Below, piece by piece: positions 30,859 to 38,973 of a stretch of DNA of 64,000 nt (its first letter is position 1; each line of letters starts with the position of its first letter). The notes under the pieces were generated by a model that worked only from the letters and a program-made list of their open reading frames with translations, was not told the origin of the DNA and ran no database searches. A program made the translations under genes and the position numbers. Location of the stretch: positions 1 to 64,000 of the IMG/VR virus record IMGVR_UViG_3300018063_000004; one strand, written 5' to 3'. Source of the stretch: a virus.

Positions 30859-31048
30859 GGATGCGCCCTTCGACCACTTCAGCACCCGTCGCTTCGACCA
30901 GCCGAGCGCGGTGAACGACATCGCCAGGGCAGAGCCAGACGATCATCGATCCCGTGCGGAAGCGTTGCCAGCCCGCAGCGAATGCGAGATCGACGGTCTC
31001 GAATATTTCTTCCTTCAAACAATGCCAGCAGCGTGTTCCAATCGTCAT
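30848..31048 (-). CDS. Small Cys-containing protein
   Basis: 66 residues, ATG at 31048 with GGAGG upstream. RCWHCLKEEIFETVDLAFAA has a CxxC and a helix. The rest is strand-rich with one more Cys. Likely a small zinc-binding accessory protein. Confidence 0.5.
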   Translation of the reverse strand: MTIGTRCWHCLKEEIFETVDLAFAAGWQRFRTGSMIVWLCPGDVVHRARLVEATGAEVVEGRIREQ

Positions 31049-31088
31049 GTGGCATCCTCCGCGGCGAACCCGCGCCGTGCGTTCGATC

Positions 31089-31439
31089 TCACGATCCCTC
31101 CCGTTGAAGTTGGCCGCACGCCGGCCAGAAGGCGCGCCAATCGCTGCCTTCATACCCGTTCACGTTGTAGAGTTCGCACTTCAGAAATGTCTTGCCGTGG
31201 AGGACCTGGCCGGCCCGTTCCGCTGATCGTTGCGACATGCCCCCATGCGCGGCCTTGCGAATCAGGTGCGCGCATTCCTTACACGTGACGCCTTCGGGCC
31301 CATGTCCATGTTTGGCGTGCATCGATCCGAGGCGACGGAGCTGGCCCTGGCGATCCGCCTCGGTGCGTTTCGAGACCTTGCCCGGGAGAAACCGGATCAA
31401 GGATCCGCCGGTCTCGAACAGGCGCGGCTCGTCGCTCAT
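31089..31439 (-). CDS. Hypothetical Cys-containing protein
   Basis: 116 residues; the ATG at 31439 overlaps the HerA-like stop. A central GVTCKECAHLIRK and a later KTFLKCELYN suggest a metal site. The first 30 residues are polar. A conserved-looking phage protein without an assigned role. Confidence 0.5.
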   Translation of the reverse strand: MSDEPRLFETGGSLIRFLPGKVSKRTEADRQGQLRRLGSMHAKHGHGPEGVTCKECAHLIRKAAHGGMSQRSAERAGQVLHGKTFLKCELYNVNGYEGSDWRAFWPACGQLQREGS

Positions 31440-33415
31440 TGGAAAAACGTCTCGGCCGCGCGAAGGCCGCCGCCGCCACTATCTTCAAGCCAGCCGAGCT
31501 TGAGAAACTTCGCAATCGCCGTAGACGTGTCGCCGCTCTGTTTGTAACCGGCGTCCTCATGCGCTTGCTTGCGGCCAACGACATGCGGATAGGCGTTGAA
31601 CCAGACGCCGAGAAGCCGACGTTCAGCTTTGTTGAGTTTGCCGGCGCCATCCAGGAGATGTTCCCGGAGCGCGGCGCCGGTCGGTAACGGCTCATACGGC
31701 CCGAGCACGTCGAGGCCAACTGCGGAGATCGCCAGAGTGAACCCGCCGCTGAGCACGATCCAGCCACACTCCAGCATGGCGGCGATCGCCGTGGACGTGT
31801 CGCCACTCGGTTGATAACCGGCCAGGATCAAGAGCTGCGTCCGCGTGAGCCCCTTGCCGTGTTGTGCGAGCGCCGTGAGCATCGCTCGCGCGTGGCGCTT
31901 CAAGTCCCCACTGCGACTGTAGACCGCCGCGCCACCTTCGCTGGCCTCTCGAGGAACACTCGGCCGCGGCGCCGACGGCGGCGGAGGTACTGGTGCAACA
32001 TCACGCTTCATCGGCGGACCAGGCCGGCGAAGAAACGGCGCGCCAGGCTCGGCGATCGCCGGCGTCGGCACGTGTGCGAGCGCCCGCTTGACGCTGGCGC
32101 GATCGAGGACCGTCTCAATCGTCTTGCGTGCTCGATCAGTTTCGGCCGTGATGTTCGTGTTGATTTCCTGTAGGCTGCCGTGAACCGCGTTCTGCGTGCT
32201 GACGAGCACGTTCTGTGTGCCGGCAAGTAGATCAACCAAATTTTGATGAAATAACATCCGGACTTCCTCGATTCGGATCGTGAAGTCTTTAAGGACTTCA
32301 CGATCGCGATCGGTCAAGGCCGGCGCCGGCGGCTTCGCTTTCTGTTGTGAGACGCCGAGTTCGAGGTGTGCCGCGTGAATCTGAAGATCGGCGTGTTGTT
32401 TTTCAAGCTGCGCGATCCGCTTACTGGCGAGTGTGCGTTCTTGCTCGAGCTGCGCACGAAGCTTCCGTGGATCGGAGGCCTCGGCCTTTTGAATCGTGTC
32501 GGCCATCCGAGCCCGGTAATGATCGAGGTCCGGCTTTTTCGCGCGGCCAGCCAGGCGTTGTTCGGTGCCTGTCGGCGTTTTTGAGCTGTCAAAGGTCTGA
32601 CGGAGGCGGATGCTGGCGACGCCTTCGTAGTGCAGCCAGCCCGGCGAGACGACAAGCGCCTGACCGCGCGGCAGTTTCCGGAGCTGTTCGATCAGTGCCT
32701 TCCAGCGGCCTTTCTCGACATGTTCGCCGAACCAGTCCAAGATCGCCTCGACCGAGTTTGGGCCGATCGTCCGAAAGGCAATCATCAGCTCGGCCAGCTC
32801 GGACACGCTTTTCGCCATCCGCGCCGATCGCTGCGTGATCAATGTGACGCCGACACCGACGTTCCGGCCCTCTTCCACCAGGACCTCGAGCGCGCCGAGG
32901 CAACGCGCCTGGTCGACGGCGCCGTGCGGAATCGTTTGTGGCGCGAACCTGGCCGCCTCGTCGATCAGTTGCATGAGCGGCCGCCGGCGTTCGCCCTGGC
33001 GTTCCATGAGACGCGCCAGGTAATCGGCCACGAATCGGATTTTCTCGCCGATACTCCATCGGCGGCCGTCGGCCCGGGAGCTGATATCCACCAGGACATT
33101 CTCGGATTCATCGACGACAAAGTCGGCCACGACCGCGCCCGCCGTCGGCTCGATCGGCAGATCGCCGTGCCGGCCGCCGAGAATCAAAATCTTGAGGCCT
33201 TCGCCCTTGCCGTCCGCCGAATGCCGGAGGCCCCATGACACGCCGACGGGATCAAGGAGCGCGAACCGGAAGCCGGCCGCGGCGAGTTCCTCGCAGAGCA
33301 CGGCCGCCAGATTCGTCTTCCCCATGCCCTTGCCGCCGTAGACGACGATCGTCTGCGTCACGGCCTCGAGCGCCGGCGGTGTGATTTCCGCGGAGAGTTG
33401 GAGTCGCTTCGCCAT
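31436..33415 (-). CDS. HerA/FtsK-like ATPase with duplicated winged-helix-like end
   Basis: 659 residues, ATG at 33415. Walker A GGKGMGKT at 27-34 and Walker B LMQLIDEAARF near 150. GALEVLVEEGRNVGVGVTLITQRSA fits the HerA helicase fold. A coiled stretch with EKQHADLQIHAAHLELG follows (about 335-400). The last 160 residues are a tandem pair sharing QSGDTSTAIA (first copy PSGDTSTAIA), probably two winged-helix units. HerA-type ATPases pump or remodel DNA, often with a nuclease. Near the SbcC-like ATPase and a Cas4/RecB-like nuclease, a role in replication or recombination is likely. Confidence 0.75.
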   Translation of the reverse strand: MAKRLQLSAEITPPALEAVTQTIVVYGGKGMGKTNLAAVLCEELAAAGFRFALLDPVGVSWGLRHSADGKGEGLKILILGGRHGDLPIEPTAGAVVADFVVDESENVLVDISSRADGRRWSIGEKIRFVADYLARLMERQGERRRPLMQLIDEAARFAPQTIPHGAVDQARCLGALEVLVEEGRNVGVGVTLITQRSARMAKSVSELAELMIAFRTIGPNSVEAILDWFGEHVEKGRWKALIEQLRKLPRGQALVVSPGWLHYEGVASIRLRQTFDSSKTPTGTEQRLAGRAKKPDLDHYRARMADTIQKAEASDPRKLRAQLEQERTLASKRIAQLEKQHADLQIHAAHLELGVSQQKAKPPAPALTDRDREVLKDFTIRIEEVRMLFHQNLVDLLAGTQNVLVSTQNAVHGSLQEINTNITAETDRARKTIETVLDRASVKRALAHVPTPAIAEPGAPFLRRPGPPMKRDVAPVPPPPSAPRPSVPREASEGGAAVYSRSGDLKRHARAMLTALAQHGKGLTRTQLLILAGYQPSGDTSTAIAAMLECGWIVLSGGFTLAISAVGLDVLGPYEPLPTGAALREHLLDGAGKLNKAERRLLGVWFNAYPHVVGRKQAHEDAGYKQSGDTSTAIAKFLKLGWLEDSGGGGLRAAETFFQ

Positions 33416-33424
33416 AGCTGGTCC

Positions 33425-33652
33425 TCAGTGCTGGCGCACGTTCGTGAGCATGTCCTGGATGATGCCCGCTTCTTCCGTATAGAGCACGGACGCCAGGACG
33501 ATCGCTATGTACTGAAGTCGAATTCCATCACCATCGAATGTCGCCATGTGATCCACGATCTCTTCGGCCATCGTCAGCGCCCGGAGGTATTCCTGCGGCG
33601 TGAGTTTCGCGCGGAGCGCGGCCAGGAATGTCTCGGCATTCGCCGACATCAT
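33425..33652 (-). CDS. Small helical protein
   Basis: 75 residues, ATG at 33652 overlapping the upstream stop (33652-33654). Regular helices (AETFLAALRAKLTPQEYLRAL, IRLQYIAIVLASVLYTEE). No family recognised; part of the replication operon. Confidence 0.5.
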   Translation of the reverse strand: MMSANAETFLAALRAKLTPQEYLRALTMAEEIVDHMATFDGDGIRLQYIAIVLASVLYTEEAGIIQDMLTNVRQH

Positions 33653-33876
33653 CAGTTCCGATAGGCGCCCTGCGCGAGCGCCAGGCGCCCTGGCACCGGG
33701 CAGCGTGATTCGTGCCCAAGGCCAAGCGTGACCCGACCAAGCCATCGATTGTGCGGATCGACTGGCGACGTGTAATACGCGCCACACATGAGGCACGTGA
33801 TCTCGAGTCGATCGACGCCGCCGTCCTCGGTCGTCGGCCAGACTTTCACGGCGAGCCACGGCGTTCGGTTCACCAT
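33652..33876 (-). CDS. Small protein with Cys pair
   Basis: 74 residues, ATG at 33876 overlapping the stop of the membrane ORF. It contains VDRLEITCLMCGAYYTSP, a likely zinc knuckle, followed by a basic part. Unknown function. Confidence 0.5.
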   Translation of the reverse strand: MVNRTPWLAVKVWPTTEDGGVDRLEITCLMCGAYYTSPVDPHNRWLGRVTLGLGHESRCPVPGRLALAQGAYRN

Positions 33877-34046
33877 GGCATTCGCTCAAGGCGACGCCGC
33901 CGCGATCGCGCCTCAGCCCGGCCGAGACCGTAGCGGCGCAGCTCGCGCCCGAGCTGCCAGCGCCGCAGCATTCGCACACATAGGTGCCGCGCCAGGAGCA
34001 GCCCGATCAAGAGCATGATGGCTGTGATAATCCACAATGCGGTCAT
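33870..34046 (-). CDS. 58-residue membrane protein
   Basis: ATG at 34046 with AAGGAA 6 bases upstream; the stop overlaps the next start. A single N-terminal membrane helix (ALWIITAIMLLIGLLL) is followed by a long Arg-rich helical tail (RMLRRWQLGRELRRYG and more). Topology: inside-facing basic C-terminus. Too short for most gene callers, but coupled at both ends. Confidence 0.55.
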   Translation of the reverse strand: MTALWIITAIMLLIGLLLARHLCVRMLRRWQLGRELRRYGLGRAEARSRRRRLERMPW

Positions 34047-34132
34047 CAGCGTTCCTTGCTGGTGAGTTCGAAGCCGCCGCCGAGAAATGATCGCCGCGTC
34101 GCCACATGCGCGCGACAGCGTTCATGCGCCAC
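34046..34132 (-). CDS. 28-residue micro-ORF after the initiator gene
   Basis: GTG at 34132 with GAGGAGGCGAAC immediately upstream; ends in a TGA that overlaps the next ATG (TGATG). Product MAHERCRAHVATRRSFLGGG with a charged end. Good ribosome binding site and coupling are the only evidence. Confidence 0.4.
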   Translation of the reverse strand: MAHERCRAHVATRRSFLGGGFELTSKER

Positions 34133-34150
34133 GTTCGCCTCCTCGCCGGC

Positions 34151-35095
34151 TCATCCGGCCCTCTCCGTCTGACTCCTGGTGCGCAGCGCGAGCGCGATCT
34201 GTTTCAGGCACTCGTCCGTCGTCGAGCACGCCGGGCCATGCGGACACCGCCCGACGTAAACCCGTCGCCGATAGCGGCCGGCTTCCTTGAGTTCGGTCTG
34301 GCTCACCGGCGCGACATCATCGGTCGCATCGGTCCAGCGGCGGTCCTTCAGCCAACGCCACAAATGCGGGATGAATCGCGGTTCGCAGCCGCCCCAGACC
34401 GTGCGCTTCTGGTGCTCCACGGCGGCGACCATTTGGTCGACCTGGGCGTCAGTCGGCTTGAGGCTGAGGAATACTCGCCAGGCCCGATCGAAGGCGGCCC
34501 CACGCGGGTAAATGGCGGTCAGGCGGTCGAACCGGACGCGAAGCCCGTGCTCGACGTCCCCTTGGGCGGCGTCGGTGGCTTCTCCGGGGATCAGCGTGAA
34601 CGCGGGCGCGTCAGCGCCACGTTCTTGTTTAACTGACGGATCAGATGACGGATCTTCCTTTAGAGCGATACGTGTTTTTTCACTATTTAGTGAAAAATCC
34701 TGCACGATCGGTGTCGCCGTTTTCACTGTTTGTGAAATCTTTTCACTCGCCGACCGTGAAATCTTTTCCCTTCGTGGGAAATCTTTTCCCTCTGGCGGAA
34801 CATCTTTTCCCTTCACACACCGCACATGGATAAAGGTTTTGGGCACATACCCGCCTTGGACTTCCTTCCGATCGACGTTGGGCTCGATGGTAATTTCGCC
34901 AGTCGCCTCGAGCTGCTTCAGGATGAACCGGATCGCCCGCGTGGTCATCCGGCTCTTGGCGGCGAGGGTATTGATGGTCGGCCAGGCGTTGCGTCCATCG
35001 TCATGGGCATAGTCAGCAATCGCGAGCAGCACCAGGAGCGGCCCGCCTTTGGCCTTCGAGGATTTCCACACCTGACTGATGGCTGCCACACTCAC
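34151..35095 (-). CDS. Replication initiator-like protein (lambda O type architecture)
   Basis: 314 residues with a GTG start at 35095 and AAGGGAGCC 8 bases before it. An N-terminal winged-helix domain (AAISQVWKSSKAKGGPLLVLL, PTINTLAAKSRMTTRAIRFI, about 1-95) is followed by a repetitive polar linker (about 95-165). The C-terminal helical part with many Trp/Arg (HLWRWLKDRRW) resembles DnaD/O-type domains that recruit a helicase. Iteron-like DNA repeats lie within the linker region (34675-34810), as in phages with an origin inside the initiator gene. The helicase would come from the host. Confidence 0.7.
   Translation of the reverse strand: MSVAAISQVWKSSKAKGGPLLVLLAIADYAHDDGRNAWPTINTLAAKSRMTTRAIRFILKQLEATGEITIEPNVDRKEVQGGYVPKTFIHVRCVKGKDVPPEGKDFPRREKISRSASEKISQTVKTATPIVQDFSLNSEKTRIALKEDPSSDPSVKQERGADAPAFTLIPGEATDAAQGDVEHGLRVRFDRLTAIYPRGAAFDRAWRVFLSLKPTDAQVDQMVAAVEHQKRTVWGGCEPRFIPHLWRWLKDRRWTDATDDVAPVSQTELKEAGRYRRRVYVGRCPHGPACSTTDECLKQIALALRTRSQTERAG
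34675..34810. other. Iteron-like repeats within the initiator gene: candidate replication origin
   Basis: Four copies of ATCTTTTC start at 34737, 34761, 34781 and 34802 (spacing 24, 20 and 21), most within GAAATCTTTTC. An AT-rich perfect inverted repeat, TTTTTTCAC..GTGAAAAA (about 34675-34697), lies beside them, with another TTTTCAC/GTGAAA pair near 34720. The bases lie in the codons of the polar linker. The arrangement parallels the lambda origin inside gene O. No initiator-binding test is possible here. Confidence 0.6.
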
Positions 35096-35442
35096 GGCGA
35101 TCGGCTCCCTTTCCCTCTCACGTTCGAACGGGAGGGTTCCGCTGCCCCGTGGGTGTGGCGATCCGCCTGATCGGTCGCGGGAACGCCGCCTGGGTGCGGC
35201 GTGTGTCCTGTGCGAATCGATCCGGATGACTGCCCGTCGTGCTCACGGAGGACCGCGCGCCATTGCCTCGTGCTCGGTTTCGGATAGCGCCCGGCTTTTG
35301 CGGGACCGGATACTAGCGAGTGAACCCCGGTCTCCCGTCCTCTGACGTCTCTACCTGTGACTCGTTGTCCTACCTGTGTCGCTCGATCAACATGCCTCGT
35401 CTTTCGTCATGATCCCGGCCACGACCCCGGCGCCTCTGTTCG
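35096..35442. promoter_or_regulatory. Non-coding 347-base gap with CTACCTGTG direct repeats
   Basis: Between the initiator start (35095) and the SbcC-like stop (35443). I see no convincing gene; small ORFs lack ribosome binding sites. CTACCTGTG occurs at 35351-35359 and 35370-35378, 19 bases apart, that is on the same DNA face. These could be operator sites controlling the initiator operon. A clear -10/-35 pair was not found. Confidence 0.45.
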
Positions 35443-37413
35443 TTACGCTGTCACGGTGGCCAGCGCCGAGGCCACAACCGTGACGTCGTCGCGCAGCTCG
35501 AGCCGATACATGGCCACGCCCGCCGGAAGCTCCGCCGGCATTTCGTAGTCGGGATCCTTCGTCGCCGCCAGAATGATCTGTCCGGGCCAGCCGTCGATCA
35601 CGTCGGCGAGAATCGTGCGCCGTTTACTATCCAGCATATCGACGGCATCGATCGCGACGAGCCAGGTTCCGGTGATTTCCGCGATCGCGAGCTGTAACGC
35701 CACGCCCGCCCGGAGCCGCTCCGAGACGGCGAGCTGGTTGGCTTTGCGGCCGTTGACGCGCACGGTCCACGGATCGATTTGAAATTCGAGATGGTATCCC
35801 CATTTGTCGAGCGCCTGATTGACTGTCTGTTCAAACATCACGCGCGCCTGTTCGAGCACGTCCACGATCACGCCTTTCGGTCCGAGCTGATCGCACAGAT
35901 GTTCACACCGCGCCACGCGCTGTTCAAGCTTCAGGCGTCGTGCAGAGGCCTCGCGCCAGGCGCCCGCGGCCGTCTGATAAACCTCCACGTCGCGAATCAA
36001 TTGCTCGCCGCGGAGAATCCTGTCCCGGATGGCAACGATCCCTGACGGGAGTTGCACGTCGCCGATGGTCGCCAGGTCGCTGTCGATTCTGGCGAGCTGT
36101 GCCCGAAGGTCGGTGAGCCGTGCCGTGTCGTCCTGGAGGCGCGTGAGCGTTGACCGGAGAGTGCTGGCCTTCAGTTCGAGCCCGCGGCGATCGCTGTGGG
36201 CTTGCTGGCGCTTGCGCGCGGCTTCCCGATCGGCGGCGATTTGCATGTCTAACTCAGCCTCGATCTCGGCGATTCTGGTTTCGGCGGCCTTGATCGACTT
36301 CTGAAGTTCGCGCCGATCTTTTTTCGAGTCGGTCAGGTAATCCTTGAAGTCCTTCGCCGGCGTTTTGCAGGGAATCCCACCCTGAAGGACACACCCTTTG
36401 GCCGGATCGTGTTCCTCCACACGCCCGATTAAACTTTCGAGCATCCGGAGGCGTCCGCGTTCGTCGGCGAGCCCACTCTTCGTGTGCTCATGTTCATGCT
36501 CGATCGGATTCTCAGCCGGCGCCGCCTCGTCATCGATCAGGCTGCCCTGTTCTGGCGTCGCGCCATCGGTCATCAGTGCCAGGCGTTCGTCGAGTTCGTC
36601 GAGTTGTGTATGGATGTCGTGTTCGCTGTAGGTCGGGAGTCGGCGTTGAATGTCCGCGATCGAGGCCTGCACGTCGTCTTTGTTGAGCACCAAGGCCTCA
36701 CGCCGACCGCGCGTCTCGGCGTTGTCGGAGAACAGCGCCCGTTCTTCGCCTCGGACTCCCTCGAGCTGCCGGCGGAGGTCCTCCACGGGCGGAGGTTCGT
36801 CGCCGCCGAAGGCCTGAAGCGACGGCTCGGCCGGCATGAGCTGTTGCGCCAGCGTCGCTTTTGCCCCACGCCGATCGGCCATGACCGATTGATACCGCGC
36901 GTCAAGTTCGTCCGGAGAGAGCGGGCCGGCCACGCCGAGCGGCTCGAGCGCCGCGGCCGGAATCCGGACGTTCAACACACCCATGATCAATCGCTTGGCG
37001 TCGGCATGATGCAAATTCAGGAAGGCGGCGTTATCGAGACACGCCTGCAGGACCGCTTCGGTTGTCGCGAGTTTCTCGTAGAGCGCCTCCTGTTGTTTGG
37101 CGTTCGGTCCTTCCCATTCCTTCACTTTCAGGAATACTTCGCGCCCGTTTGTTTGCCGTTGCACGCTGCCGAAGTCCGCGAGCGTCACACGCACGCCGAG
37201 GCCGGTCTGCTGCCCTTCCCGGACCAGTTCGGCCATATCTCGATTCGATCCGTCCAGGCCGCGGCACCGGCCGGTCAGCGCCCACAGGAGCGCGTCGATC
37301 GCGGTGCTTTTGCCGGCGTTGTTTTCGCCGACGATATACGTCTGTTGTTTCAGCGTGAATGTCGCGCGTGCATAGCTCCGAAAATTCACCAGCTCAAGTG
37401 TGTCAATCCTCAT
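35443..37413 (-). CDS. SbcC/Rad50-like SMC-family ATPase
   Basis: 656 residues from the ATG at 37413, overlapping the nuclease stop by 11 bases. Walker A GENNAGKS at 29-36. The central part is long and coiled with a Cys pair (GCVLQGGIPCKTP, about 335-347) that could act as a zinc hook. The C-terminal lobe carries a signature-like AVSERLRAGVAL and Walker B WLVAIDAVDM. No Mre11-type nuclease is adjacent; the nuclease at 37403-38557 may be its partner. It is expected to tether or process DNA ends in replication or recombination. Confidence 0.78.
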   Translation of the reverse strand: MRIDTLELVNFRSYARATFTLKQQTYIVGENNAGKSTAIDALLWALTGRCRGLDGSNRDMAELVREGQQTGLGVRVTLADFGSVQRQTNGREVFLKVKEWEGPNAKQQEALYEKLATTEAVLQACLDNAAFLNLHHADAKRLIMGVLNVRIPAAALEPLGVAGPLSPDELDARYQSVMADRRGAKATLAQQLMPAEPSLQAFGGDEPPPVEDLRRQLEGVRGEERALFSDNAETRGRREALVLNKDDVQASIADIQRRLPTYSEHDIHTQLDELDERLALMTDGATPEQGSLIDDEAAPAENPIEHEHEHTKSGLADERGRLRMLESLIGRVEEHDPAKGCVLQGGIPCKTPAKDFKDYLTDSKKDRRELQKSIKAAETRIAEIEAELDMQIAADREAARKRQQAHSDRRGLELKASTLRSTLTRLQDDTARLTDLRAQLARIDSDLATIGDVQLPSGIVAIRDRILRGEQLIRDVEVYQTAAGAWREASARRLKLEQRVARCEHLCDQLGPKGVIVDVLEQARVMFEQTVNQALDKWGYHLEFQIDPWTVRVNGRKANQLAVSERLRAGVALQLAIAEITGTWLVAIDAVDMLDSKRRTILADVIDGWPGQIILAATKDPDYEMPAELPAGVAMYRLELRDDVTVVASALATVTA

Positions 37414-38557
37414 GATCGCCGCCTTCCTCCTCGCCGTTCTCGTCGTCCGGAGCCATGTTGCCGAGTTTCTTCGCTGAAAACTTCGTCTTGCTCTCTGAGC
37501 GCGCCGCCGCACGTAGGATGGTCACCAGCTCGGGATTCGATCGTTCCATGCGCTTGGTCCCGATCAGCGGTCGGAGGATCGTTTTACCGCATTCAAACCG
37601 CGGAGGGGTAATCTCCGCTTTCGCACATTCCGCCAGGACGAGCGGAACCGGCCAGCGGAGCCGGTCGCTCGGCCGGTGTGCAAACTCCATCGCGCCGGCG
37701 CGTGCCGGTCCTTCAGTCATCGTCCAGGTTCGCAGCGTCGTCTCGTCCGACTTGAGCATCCGCCGGAGCACGAGCACGCGGCCGGCCACAATACTGGCCT
37801 CCTCAGCACTCAGGATCCGCCGATCGAGCACGCGCGGATCGTCGGCCACGTCACACTCCAGGCGACAGAACCCGCAATGTTCACCCGGTTGTGCCGGCCA
37901 GTCGCCGGTCTGTCGCGCATCCTCGATCGTCGCAAGCGTGGCCTTGACGCGGCGTTCGAGACTTTCAAGATCCTCTGGCGTGTATTCCACCGGCACGGTC
38001 ACCCCGTAGCGAACGAAGGTCATCGCAAATTCATACACGTCGAAACCAGGCCAGGCCTGCATGGCGCGCCAGATATAAAATTGCCCCTGAAACTCGCGCC
38101 GGACGGCGTCCTCGTCCAGGATGGCCCAATAGGTTTTCAGGTCCTCCACGCGCAGCACGGAGCCGCGCGGTGTGAATTGGTGCGCGAACGTGAGATCCGG
38201 CTTCCACGTATACCCGTCGCCGCGTTGCCGCTGTTCGGCAGCCATGAAGGCCTCCAGGTCCAGGCGGAAGTTGATCCCCCATCGAAAGACGATGTCTTCC
38301 ACTTCCCGGATCAAGTGCGCCGGCGTGTGACTCGCCACGATCCCACGTTGGAAGGCCTTGCTCAGTTCGTCCGCATCCTGCTCTCGTTCGAGCTGCACGA
38401 GCCGCGGGATATATTCTTCGAGCGCGATCCGATGAAAGGCCGAACCGCGGCGCGCTTCGTCGCTGTTTTCCTCGAGGCCGAGTTCATAAATCTCGTGATA
38501 GCGTTTCAGACAAGATGCGGCTGCGATCGCGCTCTGCCGGAGTTCGATCGTCTCCAT
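37403..38557 (-). CDS. PD-(D/E)XK nuclease, Cas4/RecB-like
   Basis: 384 residues, ATG at 38557 with AAGGAGGG upstream. Family features: an early Cys and His (ASCLKRYHEI, GSAFHRIALEEY), the VEDLKTYWAILD active-site strand (Asp and Lys), a following Gln-containing helix (REFQGQFYIWRAMQ), and a Cys trio near 232-238 (EHCGFCRLEC) that could hold an iron-sulfur cluster as in Cas4. It lies directly after the HNH gene and RecT. An exonuclease that produces single strands for RecT is the likely role. Confidence 0.75.
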   Translation of the reverse strand: METIELRQSAIAAASCLKRYHEIYELGLEENSDEARRGSAFHRIALEEYIPRLVQLEREQDADELSKAFQRGIVASHTPAHLIREVEDIVFRWGINFRLDLEAFMAAEQRQRGDGYTWKPDLTFAHQFTPRGSVLRVEDLKTYWAILDEDAVRREFQGQFYIWRAMQAWPGFDVYEFAMTFVRYGVTVPVEYTPEDLESLERRVKATLATIEDARQTGDWPAQPGEHCGFCRLECDVADDPRVLDRRILSAEEASIVAGRVLVLRRMLKSDETTLRTWTMTEGPARAGAMEFAHRPSDRLRWPVPLVLAECAKAEITPPRFECGKTILRPLIGTKRMERSNPELVTILRAAARSESKTKFSAKKLGNMAPDDENGEEEGGDHED

Positions 38558-38973
38558 AGAGCCCTCCTTCGATAGCCGGCATCGCGCCGGCGTTTACAGG
38601 TTCGACAGATTCGTTTCCGCTTCCAGCGGTAAGTATTCTCGCGCGTGAATGGATGCCCGGCGAGACAGCCCTTCAACCCCTGATAGGGTGTGCGGATTCT
38701 CCGGCCATTCTCGATCGCGTCGCGCGCGTTCCTGCTCTGTGTGGCGTCATACACATGTCGCGCCGAGATTCGGACGCACGCCGGCGTATTGCATTTGTGG
38801 CAGCCGTTGAATCGCGGCCAATGTCCACGGATGAGCTTGTAGGCGTAGCGGTGAGCCCGAATGCGCCGGCCCTTAACGACCACAAGGCCATAACCATGAG
38901 ATTTGGCACCGAGCCAGAGCCAGCACGAGCGCGTCCGCCGAACCTTCGACCAGAACGTCGCCGGAGTCATCAT
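38506..38973 (-). CDS. HNH endonuclease, putative homing enzyme
   Basis: 155 residues; the ATG at 38973 overlaps the RecT stop. FWSKVRRTRSCWLWLGAKSH and IRAHRYAYKLIRGHWP, with CHKCNTPACV, are the typical opening of phage HNH enzymes. The usual CVNP.HLF.GT segment is replaced by CVRISARHVYDATQ, with the expected His shifted by two residues. The C-terminus has GHPFTRENTYRWKRKRICRTC. It lies between RecT and its presumed exonuclease partner and overlaps the nuclease start by 52 bases, as an invading gene would. Confidence 0.72.
   Translation of the reverse strand: MMTPATFWSKVRRTRSCWLWLGAKSHGYGLVVVKGRRIRAHRYAYKLIRGHWPRFNGCHKCNTPACVRISARHVYDATQSRNARDAIENGRRIRTPYQGLKGCLAGHPFTRENTYRWKRKRICRTCKRRRDAGYRRRALWRRSNSGRARSQPHLV

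Noticed and set aside
31511-31830. Near-identical DNA blocks within the HerA-like gene as a recombination repeat
   Set aside because: They encode the same QSGDTSTAIA-type unit in a tandem protein domain; explained by internal domain duplication.
34733-34810. Short regular repeats considered as a CRISPR array
   Set aside because: Repeat unit is only about 8-11 bases with 20-24 base periodicity, lies within a coding gene, and no cas genes are present. Iterons fit better.
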